Under the pieces are notes generated by a model that ran no database searches, was not told where the DNA came from, and was given only the letters and a program-made list of their open reading frames with translations. Below, one piece after another: positions 1-5,700 of a stretch of DNA of 5,700 bases. The DNA comes from Lactobacillus sp. UBA5815 (lineage in GTDB: Bacteria > Bacillota > Bacilli > Lactobacillales > Lactobacillaceae). Location of the stretch: contig DICX01000013.1 of NCBI GenBank assembly GCA_002417825.1, positions 1 through 5,700 of the forward strand, given 5' to 3'. The stretch's first letter is position 1; each line of letters opens with the position of its first letter. Position numbers and translations under genes: made by a program.

Positions 1-1310
1 ATTTTATCGATGTCTTTTGCGGTGAATAAAAAACTTGCTAAAAGTGATCGAATATCTTTTTCCAGCATCGTGGGATAACGATCCCAGATCGTTGCGATCA
101 CTGTCTTGTCATAATCCAAACCTTGAAGTTCCTGGTCGTAATAACCGATATCAAGACTGGCACCATATTTGAGCTGGCCGCCTTTTTGAGGCAGGCGTTT
201 CATGATCGTCTTCAAGAGGGTTGATTTTCCCGTTCCATTTGGACCTATGATTGCCACACGGTCTTGTTGGTTCACTTGGAAATCGAGGTCGTGAACCATC
301 GTCCGCTCTGGATAACCGATCGTCAAATGTTTTGCAATCAAAACTTCTTTTCCAGACCGCCTCTTGATCTTGAAATTGATTCGCAGTGAATGGGAATGCT
401 TAGGCGGCGTTAAACGCTCAATTTTTTCCAAACGTTTGCGTCGACTTTGTGCACGCTTGGTCGTCGTCGCACGTACGATGTTTTTTTGGATAAAAATCTC
501 ATCTTTTTTGATTTCGGCTTGCTGTTTTTCATAAGCAGTTTGTTGCTGCCGATCCTGCAAATCGCGTTGCGCCAAATATTGGGAGTAATTTCCTTTGAAA
601 ATATTGAGTTGACCAAAGCGTAATTCAAAGATTTGATTCGTGAGGTGATCTAGAAAATATTGATCATGCGAAACTAATAGAATAGCGCCGGGATAAGTTT
701 TTAAAAAGTTTTCAAGCCAATCTAGCGTGTCAAGATCCAAATAATTGGTTGGTTCATCCAATAAAAGCAGTTCTGGCTTTTTTAGCAGCAATTTGGCCAA
801 ACTCAATCGTGTCTTCTCACCACCGGAAAGTGTTTTGATCTGTTTGGACCAAGTCTTTTCAGGAAAATCGAAGCCATTAAGTAGGCTTTTGATTTCGGCT
901 TGATAGCTGAAACCGCCATTCTGTTGAAAAGAAAAACTTAATGCATCATAGCGTTTAAGTAGCCCTTTGTCTTGAGGATGTCGTGCGATTTGATTTTCTA
1001 AATCAGCGATCTGTTTTCCCTGATTGATCAAGTCTTGAAAAACGGTCTGCATTTCTGACCAAATCGTTTCTTGATCATTCAACCCATTTTCCTGTGCAAC
1101 ATAGCCGATATGAATGTTCTTATTTACAGTAAAAGCACCATAACTTGGCGTTAGTTCCCCTGTCATGATCTTTAAAAGTGTCGTTTTGCCAACACCATTT
1201 GCGCCTACAAGTCCGATCCTGCCTTGTGCAGGGATCGCAAAATTAAGGTTTGAAAAAAGGGTGTTTGTCCCAAAATGTTGTTCGAGGTCGTGTCCTTGTG
1301 CAATTATCAT
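1..1310 (-). CDS. ydiF: ABC-F family ATPase, YdiF-like (3' end outside window)
   Basis: This is a cytosolic ABC-F protein: two ATPase domains on one chain and no membrane segments. ABC-F proteins bind the ribosomal E site and help resolve stalled translation; they are not transporters. The window holds 436 codons. NBD1 has Walker A GANGVGKTT (residues 36-44), a Q-loop Q73, signature LSGGEKTR (161-168), Walker B LLLLDEP (181-187) and switch H215. A charged, Arg/Lys/Gln-rich linker follows (about 240-310), matching the P-site tRNA interaction region of the family. NBD2 begins with Walker A GPNGTGKST (356-364); its signature and Walker B lie beyond the left edge, so roughly the last 200 residues are missing. 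The ATG at 1308-1310 is preceded by AGGAGA five bases upstream. It is transcribed divergently from rex. In B. subtilis ydiF also lies close to rex and groESL, which favours YdiF over other ABC-F members; the family call is firm, the subfamily is inferred. Confidence 0.93.
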   Translation of the reverse strand, partial: MIIAQGHDLEQHFGTNTLFSNLNFAIPAQGRIGLVGANGVGKTTLLKIMTGELTPSYGAFTVNKNIHIGYVAQENGLNDQETIWSEMQTVFQDLINQGKQIADLENQIARHPQDKGLLKRYDALSFSFQQNGGFSYQAEIKSLLNGFDFPEKTWSKQIKTLSGGEKTRLSLAKLLLKKPELLLLDEPTNYLDLDTLDWLENFLKTYPGAILLVSHDQYFLDHLTNQIFELRFGQLNIFKGNYSQYLAQRDLQDRQQQTAYEKQQAEIKKDEIFIQKNIVRATTTKRAQSRRKRLEKIERLTPPKHSHSLRINFKIKRRSGKEVLIAKHLTIGYPERTMVHDLDFQVNQQDRVAIIGPNGTGKSTLLKTIMKRLPQKGGQLKYGASLDIGYYDQELQGLDYDKTVIATIWDRYPTMLEKDIRSLLASFLFTAKDIDK

Positions 1311-1333
1311 TTTTATCTCCTAAGTTGTAGTTT

Positions 1334-1362
1334 AACATAAGCCATTGCTTCTTTATGTGCAA
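1334..1362 (-). promoter_or_regulatory. Candidate promoter of the ABC-F gene
   Basis: On the minus strand, TTGCAC (1357-1362) and TATGTT (1334-1339) are 17 bases apart, with the start codon 24 bases beyond the -10. Both hexamers are weak (3/6 and 4/6 matches to consensus). A second weak pair exists further upstream on the same strand: TTCACA at 1405-1410 and TATAGC 17 bases on. The assignment is tentative. Confidence 0.4.
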
Positions 1363-1365
1363 AGC

Positions 1366-1481
1366 TTGTGAACAATTTGTCGCTATAAATGAATAAATTG
1401 AATATGTGAATTTTTTTGCTTGATTTTTGGCCGTCAGTGCGCGTATTATTGTAAAAGCTAAAAGCATATTCACATTCACAA
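1366..1481. promoter_or_regulatory. Scattered Rex-like half-sites
   Basis: Rex operators in Firmicutes are close to TTGTGAA-N4-TTCACAA. The interval contains TTGTGAA (1366-1372), TGTGAA (1405-1410) and a tandem TTCACA TTCACA ending in TTCACAA (1469-1481). ATGTGAAT (1404-1411) and ATTCACAT (1468-1475) are exact inverted copies. None are paired at the canonical four-base spacing, so a conventional Rex operator is not present. Autoregulation of rex through these half-sites is only a possibility. Confidence 0.25.
1420..1449 (+). promoter_or_regulatory. Candidate rex promoter
   Basis: TTGATT (1420-1425) and TATTAT (1444-1449) are separated by 18 bases; the -10 matches TATAAT at five of six positions. 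Transcription would start near 1456 and leave a leader of about 47 bases containing the tandem TTCACA repeats (1469-1480). Confidence 0.5.
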
Positions 1482-1502
1482 GTAGAATGAAAAGGGAGAA
1501 AA

Positions 1503-2156
1503 ATGGACAAGATCAAAATTCCAAAGGCAACGGCAAGAAGACTGCCTTTGTATTATCGCTATTTAAATTTTTTAAAGGATGAAGGCAAAGAAAAAGTTTC
1601 TTCCACTGAATTTTCAGATGCCGTTCAAGTTGACAGTGCTTCGATACGTCGGGATTTTTCTTATTTTGGCGCTTTGGGCAAACGTGGTTATGGTTATGAT
1701 GTTGAAAGCCTGCTCAACTTTTTTAAGAAAATCTTGAATCAAGATACTTTGACGAACGTCGCCTTGGTAGGTGTCGGAAATCTTGGCCATGCGCTACTGA
1801 ATTATAATTTTAAGCGGAGCAATAATATCCGGATATCGGCTGCTTTTGATGTCGATCCTAAAATTACCGGAACCATTTTGAGTGGCGTTCCGGTTTACAA
1901 TATGGCTGAAATGAAGAAACAACTCGAAGAACAGCAGATCAGTATCGCCATTTTGAGTGTGCCACAACCGGTTGCACAAAAAACAGCAGATGAAATGATG
2001 GAAGCTGGAATTCGGGGAATCATGAATTTCACACCGATTCGTCTTTCTGCACCAAATGGCGTTAGAATTCAAAATGTCGATCTGGCAACGGAATTGCAAA
2101 CGCTGATTTACTTTTTGGATTCTGACCGCAAACATCAAGATGAACTTGAAAACTGA
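1503..2156 (+). CDS. rex: Redox-sensing transcriptional repressor Rex
   Basis: Rex is a cytosolic homodimeric repressor that reads the NADH/NAD+ ratio. It binds DNA when NADH is low and releases genes of fermentation and NADH reoxidation when NADH rises. The 217 residues match the usual length (about 210-220). Residues 1-80 form the winged-helix DNA-binding part, with the family-typical run around residues 44-64 (DSASIRRDFSYFGALGKRGYG). A Rossmann domain follows, with the dinucleotide loop GVGNLG (90-95), acidic FDVD (115-118) at the end of the second strand where the adenine ribose is held, and the conserved GIMNFTPIRL (172-181). The last residues fit the C-terminal domain-swapped helix. The ATG is preceded by AGGGAG (1493-1498). 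It appears to be a single-gene unit with its own promoter and terminator, divergent from the ABC-F gene. Identification is secure. Confidence 0.97.
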   Translation: MDKIKIPKATARRLPLYYRYLNFLKDEGKEKVSSTEFSDAVQVDSASIRRDFSYFGALGKRGYGYDVESLLNFFKKILNQDTLTNVALVGVGNLGHALLNYNFKRSNNIRISAAFDVDPKITGTILSGVPVYNMAEMKKQLEEQQISIAILSVPQPVAQKTADEMMEAGIRGIMNFTPIRLSAPNGVRIQNVDLATELQTLIYFLDSDRKHQDELEN

Positions 2157-2170
2157 ATTCTGGTTGAAGG

Positions 2171-2202
2171 TCCTGCCATCGTCGTAGATGGTGGGATTTT
2201 TT
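2171..2202 (+). terminator. Intrinsic terminator after rex
   Basis: TCCTGCCATC (2171-2180) can pair over ten positions with GATGGTGGGA (2187-2196), including two G-U wobbles, around a six-base loop. Six T follow directly (2197-2202). It starts 15 bases after the rex stop codon and separates rex from groESL transcription. Confidence 0.85.
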
Positions 2203-2223
2203 GATTATTTCTGCTTGATAGGC

Positions 2224-2250
2224 TTAGCAGTTAGGCTAAAAAAGTGCTAA
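2224..2250 (+). promoter_or_regulatory. Degenerate CIRCE-like element upstream of the groES promoter
   Basis: TTAGCAGTT (2224-2232), nine spacer bases and AAGTGCTAA (2242-2250) have the exact 9-9-9 geometry of the HrcA operator CIRCE (TTAGCACTC-N9-GAGTGCTAA). The left arm matches at 7/9 and the right arm at 8/9. The right arm is the exact reverse complement of the left arm of the main CIRCE at 2309. It ends 17 bases upstream of the -35 box. Whether HrcA binds it is unknown; it may be a relic. Confidence 0.5.
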
Positions 2251-2267
2251 AAATAGGCCCAAAACGC

Positions 2268-2296
2268 TTGCAATCGAAATCCAAACACGCTATTAT
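2268..2296 (+). promoter_or_regulatory. groESL promoter (vegetative sigma type)
   Basis: TTGCAA (2268-2273) and TATTAT (2291-2296) have an ideal 17-base spacer. The expected start point is near 2303, a few bases before the CIRCE at 2309, which is the standard arrangement for HrcA-repressed chaperone operons. Confidence 0.82.
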
Positions 2297-2308
2297 TTAA
2301 TTTGTAAG

Positions 2309-2335
2309 TTAGCACTTGATAATTATGAGTGCTAA
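2309..2335 (+). promoter_or_regulatory. CIRCE operator (HrcA binding site) of groESL
   Basis: TTAGCACTT (2309-2317), nine bases and GAGTGCTAA (2327-2335) match CIRCE at 17 of 18 arm positions; only the last base of the left arm deviates (T for C). It lies just downstream of the promoter, inside the start of the leader. HrcA bound here would block transcription until heat or unfolded protein titrates GroEL away from HrcA. In the mRNA the arms can form a hairpin, with the deviation giving a G-U pair. Confidence 0.96.
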
Positions 2336-2371
2336 CATCCATTGAATTATGATATTTAGGAGGGACAAAAC

Positions 2372-2656
2372 GTGTTACAACCGATTGGCGATCGCGTGAT
2401 CGTAAAAGTTAAGCAAGAAGAAGAACAAAAAGTTGGTGGCATCGTCCTCGCTTCCAATGCTAAAGAAAAGCCAACAGAAGGCGAAGTCGTCGCTGTTGGT
2501 GAAGGTGCTCGCAATGCAAATGGCGATTTGATCGCGATGACGATCAAAAAAGGTGACGTCGTTTACTACGACAAATATTCTGGCACAAGTTTAAAATATG
2601 AAGGTCAAGAATATTTAGTTTTGCATGAAAAAGACATTCTAGCACGCGTTGAGTAA
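2372..2656 (+). CDS. groES: Co-chaperonin GroES (Cpn10)
   Basis: GroES is the heptameric lid that closes the GroEL chamber during ATP-driven protein folding in the cytosol. The 94 residues are the normal full length. The chain opens with the family's LQPIGDRVIVKV strand. The mobile loop spans about residues 15-33 and carries the hydrophobic tripeptide I24-V25-L26 that docks on the GroEL apical domain. GEVVAVGEG (37-45) precedes the roof hairpin, and YSGTSLKYEGQEYLVL leads to the C-terminal ILARVE strand. Translation starts at GTG (2372-2374), seven bases after a strong AGGAGGG (2358-2364); no in-frame ATG gives a better N-terminus. It is first in the groES-groEL operon, 20 bases before groEL, under the CIRCE promoter. 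Confidence 0.98.
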   Translation: MLQPIGDRVIVKVKQEEEQKVGGIVLASNAKEKPTEGEVVAVGEGARNANGDLIAMTIKKGDVVYYDKYSGTSLKYEGQEYLVLHEKDILARVE

Positions 2657-2676
2657 ACTTGGAAGGTGGTATATCA

Positions 2677-4293
2677 ATGGCTAAAGATATTAAATTCTCA
2701 GAAGATGCAAGAACTTCTCTTTTGAAAGGTGTCGATCAGTTAGCTGATACGGTTAAAACGACGTTAGGACCTAAGGGAAGAAACGTTGTTCTTGAAAAGA
2801 GCTATGGTGCACCGGACATTACGAACGATGGTGTCACGATTGCTAAAAACATCGAATTAAAAGATCATTTTGAAAATTTGGGTGCCAAGTTAGTTTCAGA
2901 AGTCGCTCAAAAGACAAACGATATCGCTGGTGATGGCACGACAACAGCAACGGTTCTGGCACAAGCAATCGTTCGTGAAGGGATGAAGAACGTTACTGCT
3001 GGTGCTAATCCAGTAGGTATCCGTCGTGGTATCGAAAAAGCAACTCGTACTGCAGTTGATGAGCTTCACAAGATCAGTCACAAAGTTTCATCTAAAGATC
3101 AAATCACACAAGTTGCTTCTGTTTCTTCTGCTTCAGAGGAAGTTGGTTCTTTGATCGCTGATGCGATGGAAAAAGTTGGTCATGATGGCGTGATCACGAT
3201 CGAAGAGTCCAAGGGAATTGATACTGAATTGTCTGTTGTTGAGGGAATGCAATTCGATCGTGGCTATTTGTCACAATACATGGTTACTGACAATGACAAG
3301 ATGGAAGCAGACCTTGATAATCCATACATTTTGATTACAGACAAGAAAGTTTCAAACATTCAAGATATCTTGCCAATGCTTCAAGAAATCGTTCAACAAG
3401 GCAAGTCATTGCTGATCATTGCAGATGACGTTGATGGCGAAGCATTGCCAACCTTGGTTTTGAACAAGATCAGAGGCACGTTCAACGTCGTTGCAGTCAA
3501 AGCACCTGGCTTTGGTGACAGACGCAAGGAACAATTACAAGATATCGCTGCTTTGACTGGTGGTACAGTGATTACTTCTGACCTGGGCTTGGAATTGAAA
3601 GACACTAAGCTGGATCAATTAGGTCAAGCTGGTAAAGTCACCATAACGAAAGACTCAACGACGATCGTTGAAGGTGCTGGATCTAAAGACGCCATTCAAG
3701 AACGTGTTGATTCGATCCGCAAGCAGATTGATGACACGACCAGTGATTTTGATCGTGAGAAACTGCAAGAGCGTCTTGCTAAATTAGCTGGTGGTGTTGC
3801 GGTCATCAAAGTCGGTGCTGCTACCGAAACCGAATTAAAAGAACGCAAGTACCGGATTGAAGATGCTTTGAACGCTACTCGTGCCGCAGTTGAAGAAGGC
3901 TACGTTGCAGGTGGTGGTACTGCTTTGATCAACGTGATGTCTGCTGTTTCTAAGATCAAGGCCGAAGGCGATGAAAAGACCGGCGTCAACATTGTTCTTA
4001 AAGCTTTGGAATCACCTGTTCGTCAAATTGCTGAAAATGCAGGTAAAGATGGCGCTGTCATCGTTGATCACTTGAAGCATGAAAAACTTGAAGTAGGATA
4101 CAATGCCGCTACTGACAAATGGGAGAACATGATCGATGCTGGTATCATCGACCCAACTAAAGTTACCCGTTCTGCATTGCAAAACGCTGCTTCGATCTCA
4201 GCTTTGCTGTTGACGACAGAAGCAGTTGTCGCAGATATTCCAGAAGATAAGCCTGCTGCGCCTGCTGCACCAACACCAGGAATGGGCATGTAA
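2677..4293 (+). CDS. groEL: Chaperonin GroEL (Hsp60)
   Basis: GroEL is the 14-subunit double-ring chaperonin that encloses and refolds proteins using ATP, with GroES as lid. The ATG at 2677 gives MAKDIKFSEDAR and 538 residues, normal for the family. AAGGTGG (2663-2669) sits seven bases before it, whereas the in-frame TTG at 2659 would overlap this site and add residues foreign to the family. Visible landmarks are the nucleotide-binding TLGPKGRNVVLEK (29-41) and DGVTIAK, the GDGTTTAT loop with catalytic-region D86, the apical domain (about 190-375), and DALNATRAAVEEG, where D396 corresponds to the ATP-hydrolysis Asp398 of E. coli. The C-terminus is rich in Pro and Ala and ends PGMGM, a short form of the GGM tail that reaches into the chamber. 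It is transcribed with groES and followed by a strong terminator. Confidence 0.99.
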   Translation: MAKDIKFSEDARTSLLKGVDQLADTVKTTLGPKGRNVVLEKSYGAPDITNDGVTIAKNIELKDHFENLGAKLVSEVAQKTNDIAGDGTTTATVLAQAIVREGMKNVTAGANPVGIRRGIEKATRTAVDELHKISHKVSSKDQITQVASVSSASEEVGSLIADAMEKVGHDGVITIEESKGIDTELSVVEGMQFDRGYLSQYMVTDNDKMEADLDNPYILITDKKVSNIQDILPMLQEIVQQGKSLLIIADDVDGEALPTLVLNKIRGTFNVVAVKAPGFGDRRKEQLQDIAALTGGTVITSDLGLELKDTKLDQLGQAGKVTITKDSTTIVEGAGSKDAIQERVDSIRKQIDDTTSDFDREKLQERLAKLAGGVAVIKVGAATETELKERKYRIEDALNATRAAVEEGYVAGGGTALINVMSAVSKIKAEGDEKTGVNIVLKALESPVRQIAENAGKDGAVIVDHLKHEKLEVGYNAATDKWENMIDAGIIDPTKVTRSALQNAASISALLLTTEAVVADIPEDKPAAPAAPTPGMGM

Positions 4294-4308
4294 TTTCTGA
4301 ATCTGCTG

Positions 4309-4335
4309 AAAAAGACCGCCTTTGCGGTCTTTTTT
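4309..4335 (+). terminator. Intrinsic terminator after groEL
   Basis: GACCGC (4314-4319) pairs with GCGGTC (4324-4329) around the four-base loop CTTT. The stem is extended by an A-run on the left (4309-4313) and a six-T run on the right (4330-4335). It begins 15 bases after the groEL stop. The A/T flanks would let it act on both strands, but no convergent gene needs it here. Confidence 0.92.
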
Positions 4336-4337
4336 CT

Positions 4338-4368
4338 TTGCATATGATTCCAGACGATACGGTATAAT
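4338..4368 (+). promoter_or_regulatory. Candidate mutS promoter
   Basis: A perfect -10 TATAAT (4363-4368) lies 38 bases before the mutS start. The best -35 is TTGCAT (4338-4343), 19 bases away, which is longer than ideal, and it begins two bases after the terminator T-run. The promoter probably gives mutS a transcription unit independent of heat-shock control. Confidence 0.55.
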
Positions 4369-4386
4369 AAAACTAAGTGATTTTTT

Positions 4387-4393
4387 AAGGAGG
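4387..4393 (+). promoter_or_regulatory. mutS ribosome binding site with long spacing
   Basis: AAGGAGG is a strong Shine-Dalgarno match, but 13 bases separate it from the ATG at 4407, against the usual 5-9. No ATG, GTG or TTG lies in frame between them, and an in-frame TAA (4386-4388) overlaps the site, so the start cannot lie further upstream. The next in-frame ATG (4431) would remove residues before the conserved PMMQQY and lies even further away. Confidence 0.7.
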
Positions 4394-4406
4394 CTATCAA
4401 TCAGTA

Positions 4407-5700
4407 ATGACAGGACGAGAGCGCACCCCAATGATGCAGCAATATTATGAAATCAAAAAGCAGTACCCGGATGCGTTTTTATTTTATCGCGTTGGCGATT
4501 TTTATGAGCTGTTCGAAGATGATGCCGTCAAGGGTGCACAGCTATTAGAACTGACTTTGACTCATCGTTCTAATAAAACCGCTCATCCGATCCCAATGGC
4601 AGGAGTGCCACACCTTGCGGTCAATACTTATGTCAATACACTGGTTGAAAAGGGATACAAAGTGGCGTTGGTTGAGCAATTGGAAGATCCACGACAAGCC
4701 AAGGGCATGGTTAAGCGTGGCATCATCCAACTCGTGACACCTGGAACGATGATGACGACGGGCCCTGATCAAGCACAAGCAACAAATTATCTGACCTCAG
4801 TAGTGATGACGGCGAATGGCTTTGGGCTTGCTTACAGCGACTTATCCACAGGCGAAACTTATGCCACTCATTTAAATGAATTTGAAAGCGTTGAAAATGA
4901 GCTTTTGTCACTGCAAACAAGGGAAGTCGTTTACCATGGCACAGCGACGAAAAAAATCAAATCATTTTTGACACAATGTCATATCACGCTTTCCAAGCCT
5001 GCTGTTTTGGAACATCCCGCTTCTGAAGTTTCTTATGTGACGCAACGACTTGACAACGAAGCTGAAAAAAGAGCTACTGAACAATTGGTAACGTATTTGC
5101 TGGTCACGCAAAAGCGGAGCCTTGCCCATCTTCAAGTGGCTAAAAGCTACGAAGTGAATCAGTATCTGCAAATGTCGCATGTTGTCCAGACGAATCTTGA
5201 ATTGCTCGCTTCTGCAAAAACCGGCAAGAAGATGGGGTCGTTGTTTTGGCTGCTTGATCAAACAAAAACTGCAATGGGTGGCCGTTTGTTAAAGGTTTGG
5301 CTGTCGCGGCCGCTGCTTTCCATGAAAGAGATCCAAAGACGCCAAGAAATCGTTCAGGCACTTTTGGATCAGTACTTTACACGAGAAAGTATCATTGATG
5401 CACTTAAAGGCGTTTACGATTTAGAAAGATTGACAGGACGCGTTGCTTTTGGAAATATCAATGCGCGCGAACTTTTGCAACTTGCCCATTCACTTCAAGC
5501 GGTTCCCCAGATCACCGCAGCATTGCAAAAATCTAAAGAGAAGCACCTGACTGCCTTTGCGGAAAAAATCGATGCACTCCCCGGTGTTGCAGATCTGATC
5601 ACGACGACGCTGGTTTCTGATCCGCCTTTATCAACGACTGAAGGTGGTTTGATTCAAAATGGTGTCGATGCGACATTGGATCGTTATCGGGATGCGATGA
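4407..5700 (+). CDS. mutS: DNA mismatch repair protein MutS (3' end outside window)
   Basis: MutS is the dimeric sensor of base mismatches and small loops; with MutL it starts strand-specific repair. The window contains 431 codons, about half of a normal MutS (850-880 residues). TPMMQQY (7-13) leads to GDFYELF (30-36), whose F32 and E34 correspond to Phe36 and Glu38 of E. coli MutS, the residues that stack on and contact the mismatch. PIPMAGVP (61-68) and VTPGT (110-114) complete domain I. Connector domain II follows (about 125-240). The core/lever region begins with LELLASAKTGKKMGSLFWLLDQTKTAMGGR (positions 264-293 overall) and continues with DLERLTGRVAFGNINARELLQL (338-359) and EGGLIQNGVDATLD, entering the clamp region at the edge. 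The ATPase domain lies beyond the window. It follows groEL after a terminator and its own putative promoter. mutL often follows mutS, but this cannot be seen here. Confidence 0.98.
   Translation, partial: MTGRERTPMMQQYYEIKKQYPDAFLFYRVGDFYELFEDDAVKGAQLLELTLTHRSNKTAHPIPMAGVPHLAVNTYVNTLVEKGYKVALVEQLEDPRQAKGMVKRGIIQLVTPGTMMTTGPDQAQATNYLTSVVMTANGFGLAYSDLSTGETYATHLNEFESVENELLSLQTREVVYHGTATKKIKSFLTQCHITLSKPAVLEHPASEVSYVTQRLDNEAEKRATEQLVTYLLVTQKRSLAHLQVAKSYEVNQYLQMSHVVQTNLELLASAKTGKKMGSLFWLLDQTKTAMGGRLLKVWLSRPLLSMKEIQRRQEIVQALLDQYFTRESIIDALKGVYDLERLTGRVAFGNINARELLQLAHSLQAVPQITAALQKSKEKHLTAFAEKIDALPGVADLITTTLVSDPPLSTTEGGLIQNGVDATLDRYRDAM

Noticed and set aside
1366..1380. TTGTGAACAATTTGT as a complete Rex operator
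   Set aside because: Only the left half matches; the right half at four-base spacing reads TTGTCGC rather than TTCACAA.
1794..2138. 114-residue open frame antisense to rex
   Set aside because: It has no ribosome binding site or recognisable motif and lies fully opposite the well-supported rex gene, so it is a by-product of rex codon use.
2659..2676. In-frame TTG at 2659 as a longer groEL start (six extra residues)
   Set aside because: These bases contain the GGAAGG/AAGGTGG ribosome binding site, and the ATG at 2677 gives the universal MAKDIKF start.
4255..4293. Pro/Ala-rich, short GMGM tail of GroEL as an anomaly
   Set aside because: GroEL tail length and composition vary widely in Gram-positive bacteria, so a single GMGM end is within the normal range.
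4068..4431. Two antisense open frames across the groEL end and the mutS start
   Set aside because: They read through the terminator hairpin, lack initiation signals, and their protein is the mirror of the groEL 3' end and intergenic DNA.
4605..4622. MutS domain I reads VPHLA where E. coli MutS has IPYHA
   Set aside because: This position varies within the family (Thermus MutS has FPLRA), so it is not evidence of a damaged or divergent protein.
4962..5361. Two antisense open frames opposite mutS
   Set aside because: They overlap each other and a conserved MutS core coding region, with no start signals or domain features.

Overview
The window is an ordinary stretch of a low-to-moderate GC Gram-positive (Firmicutes) chromosome. 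It most likely comes from the order Lactobacillales, family Lactobacillaceae or a close relative. This rests on the gene set and order (ABC-F ATPase, rex, groES-groEL, mutS), strong AGGAGG-type ribosome binding sites, a GTG-started groES, a CIRCE operator and a GroEL tail ending in GMGM. I cannot name the genus from the sequence alone.

Layout. Positions 1-1310 (minus strand) hold the N-terminal two thirds of a duplicated-ATPase ABC-F translation factor of the YdiF type, cut by the left edge. A 192-base divergent intergenic region follows, with a promoter candidate on each strand and several Rex-like TTGTGAA/TTCACAA half-sites. On the plus strand come rex (1503-2156), the NADH-sensing redox repressor, and its intrinsic terminator (2171-2202). 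Next is the groESL control region: a degenerate CIRCE-like element (2224-2250), a clear promoter (2268-2296) and a near-perfect CIRCE (2309-2335). groES (2372-2656) and groEL (2677-4293) form a two-gene operon closed by a strong hairpin terminator (4309-4335). After a short gap with a perfect -10 hexamer, mutS begins at 4407 and runs off the right edge.

How the genes relate. groES and groEL encode the two parts of one chaperonin machine and are expected to be repressed together by HrcA at CIRCE. rex, the ABC-F gene and mutS appear to be separate transcription units that are neighbours rather than functional partners. The ydiF-rex-groESL neighbourhood resembles Bacillus subtilis, where a few other genes lie between them.

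I found no mobile element, CRISPR array, tRNA, rRNA or candidate new system. The best leads are regulatory: a second, degenerate CIRCE with exact 9-9-9 geometry upstream of the groES promoter, and scattered Rex half-sites between ydiF and rex.
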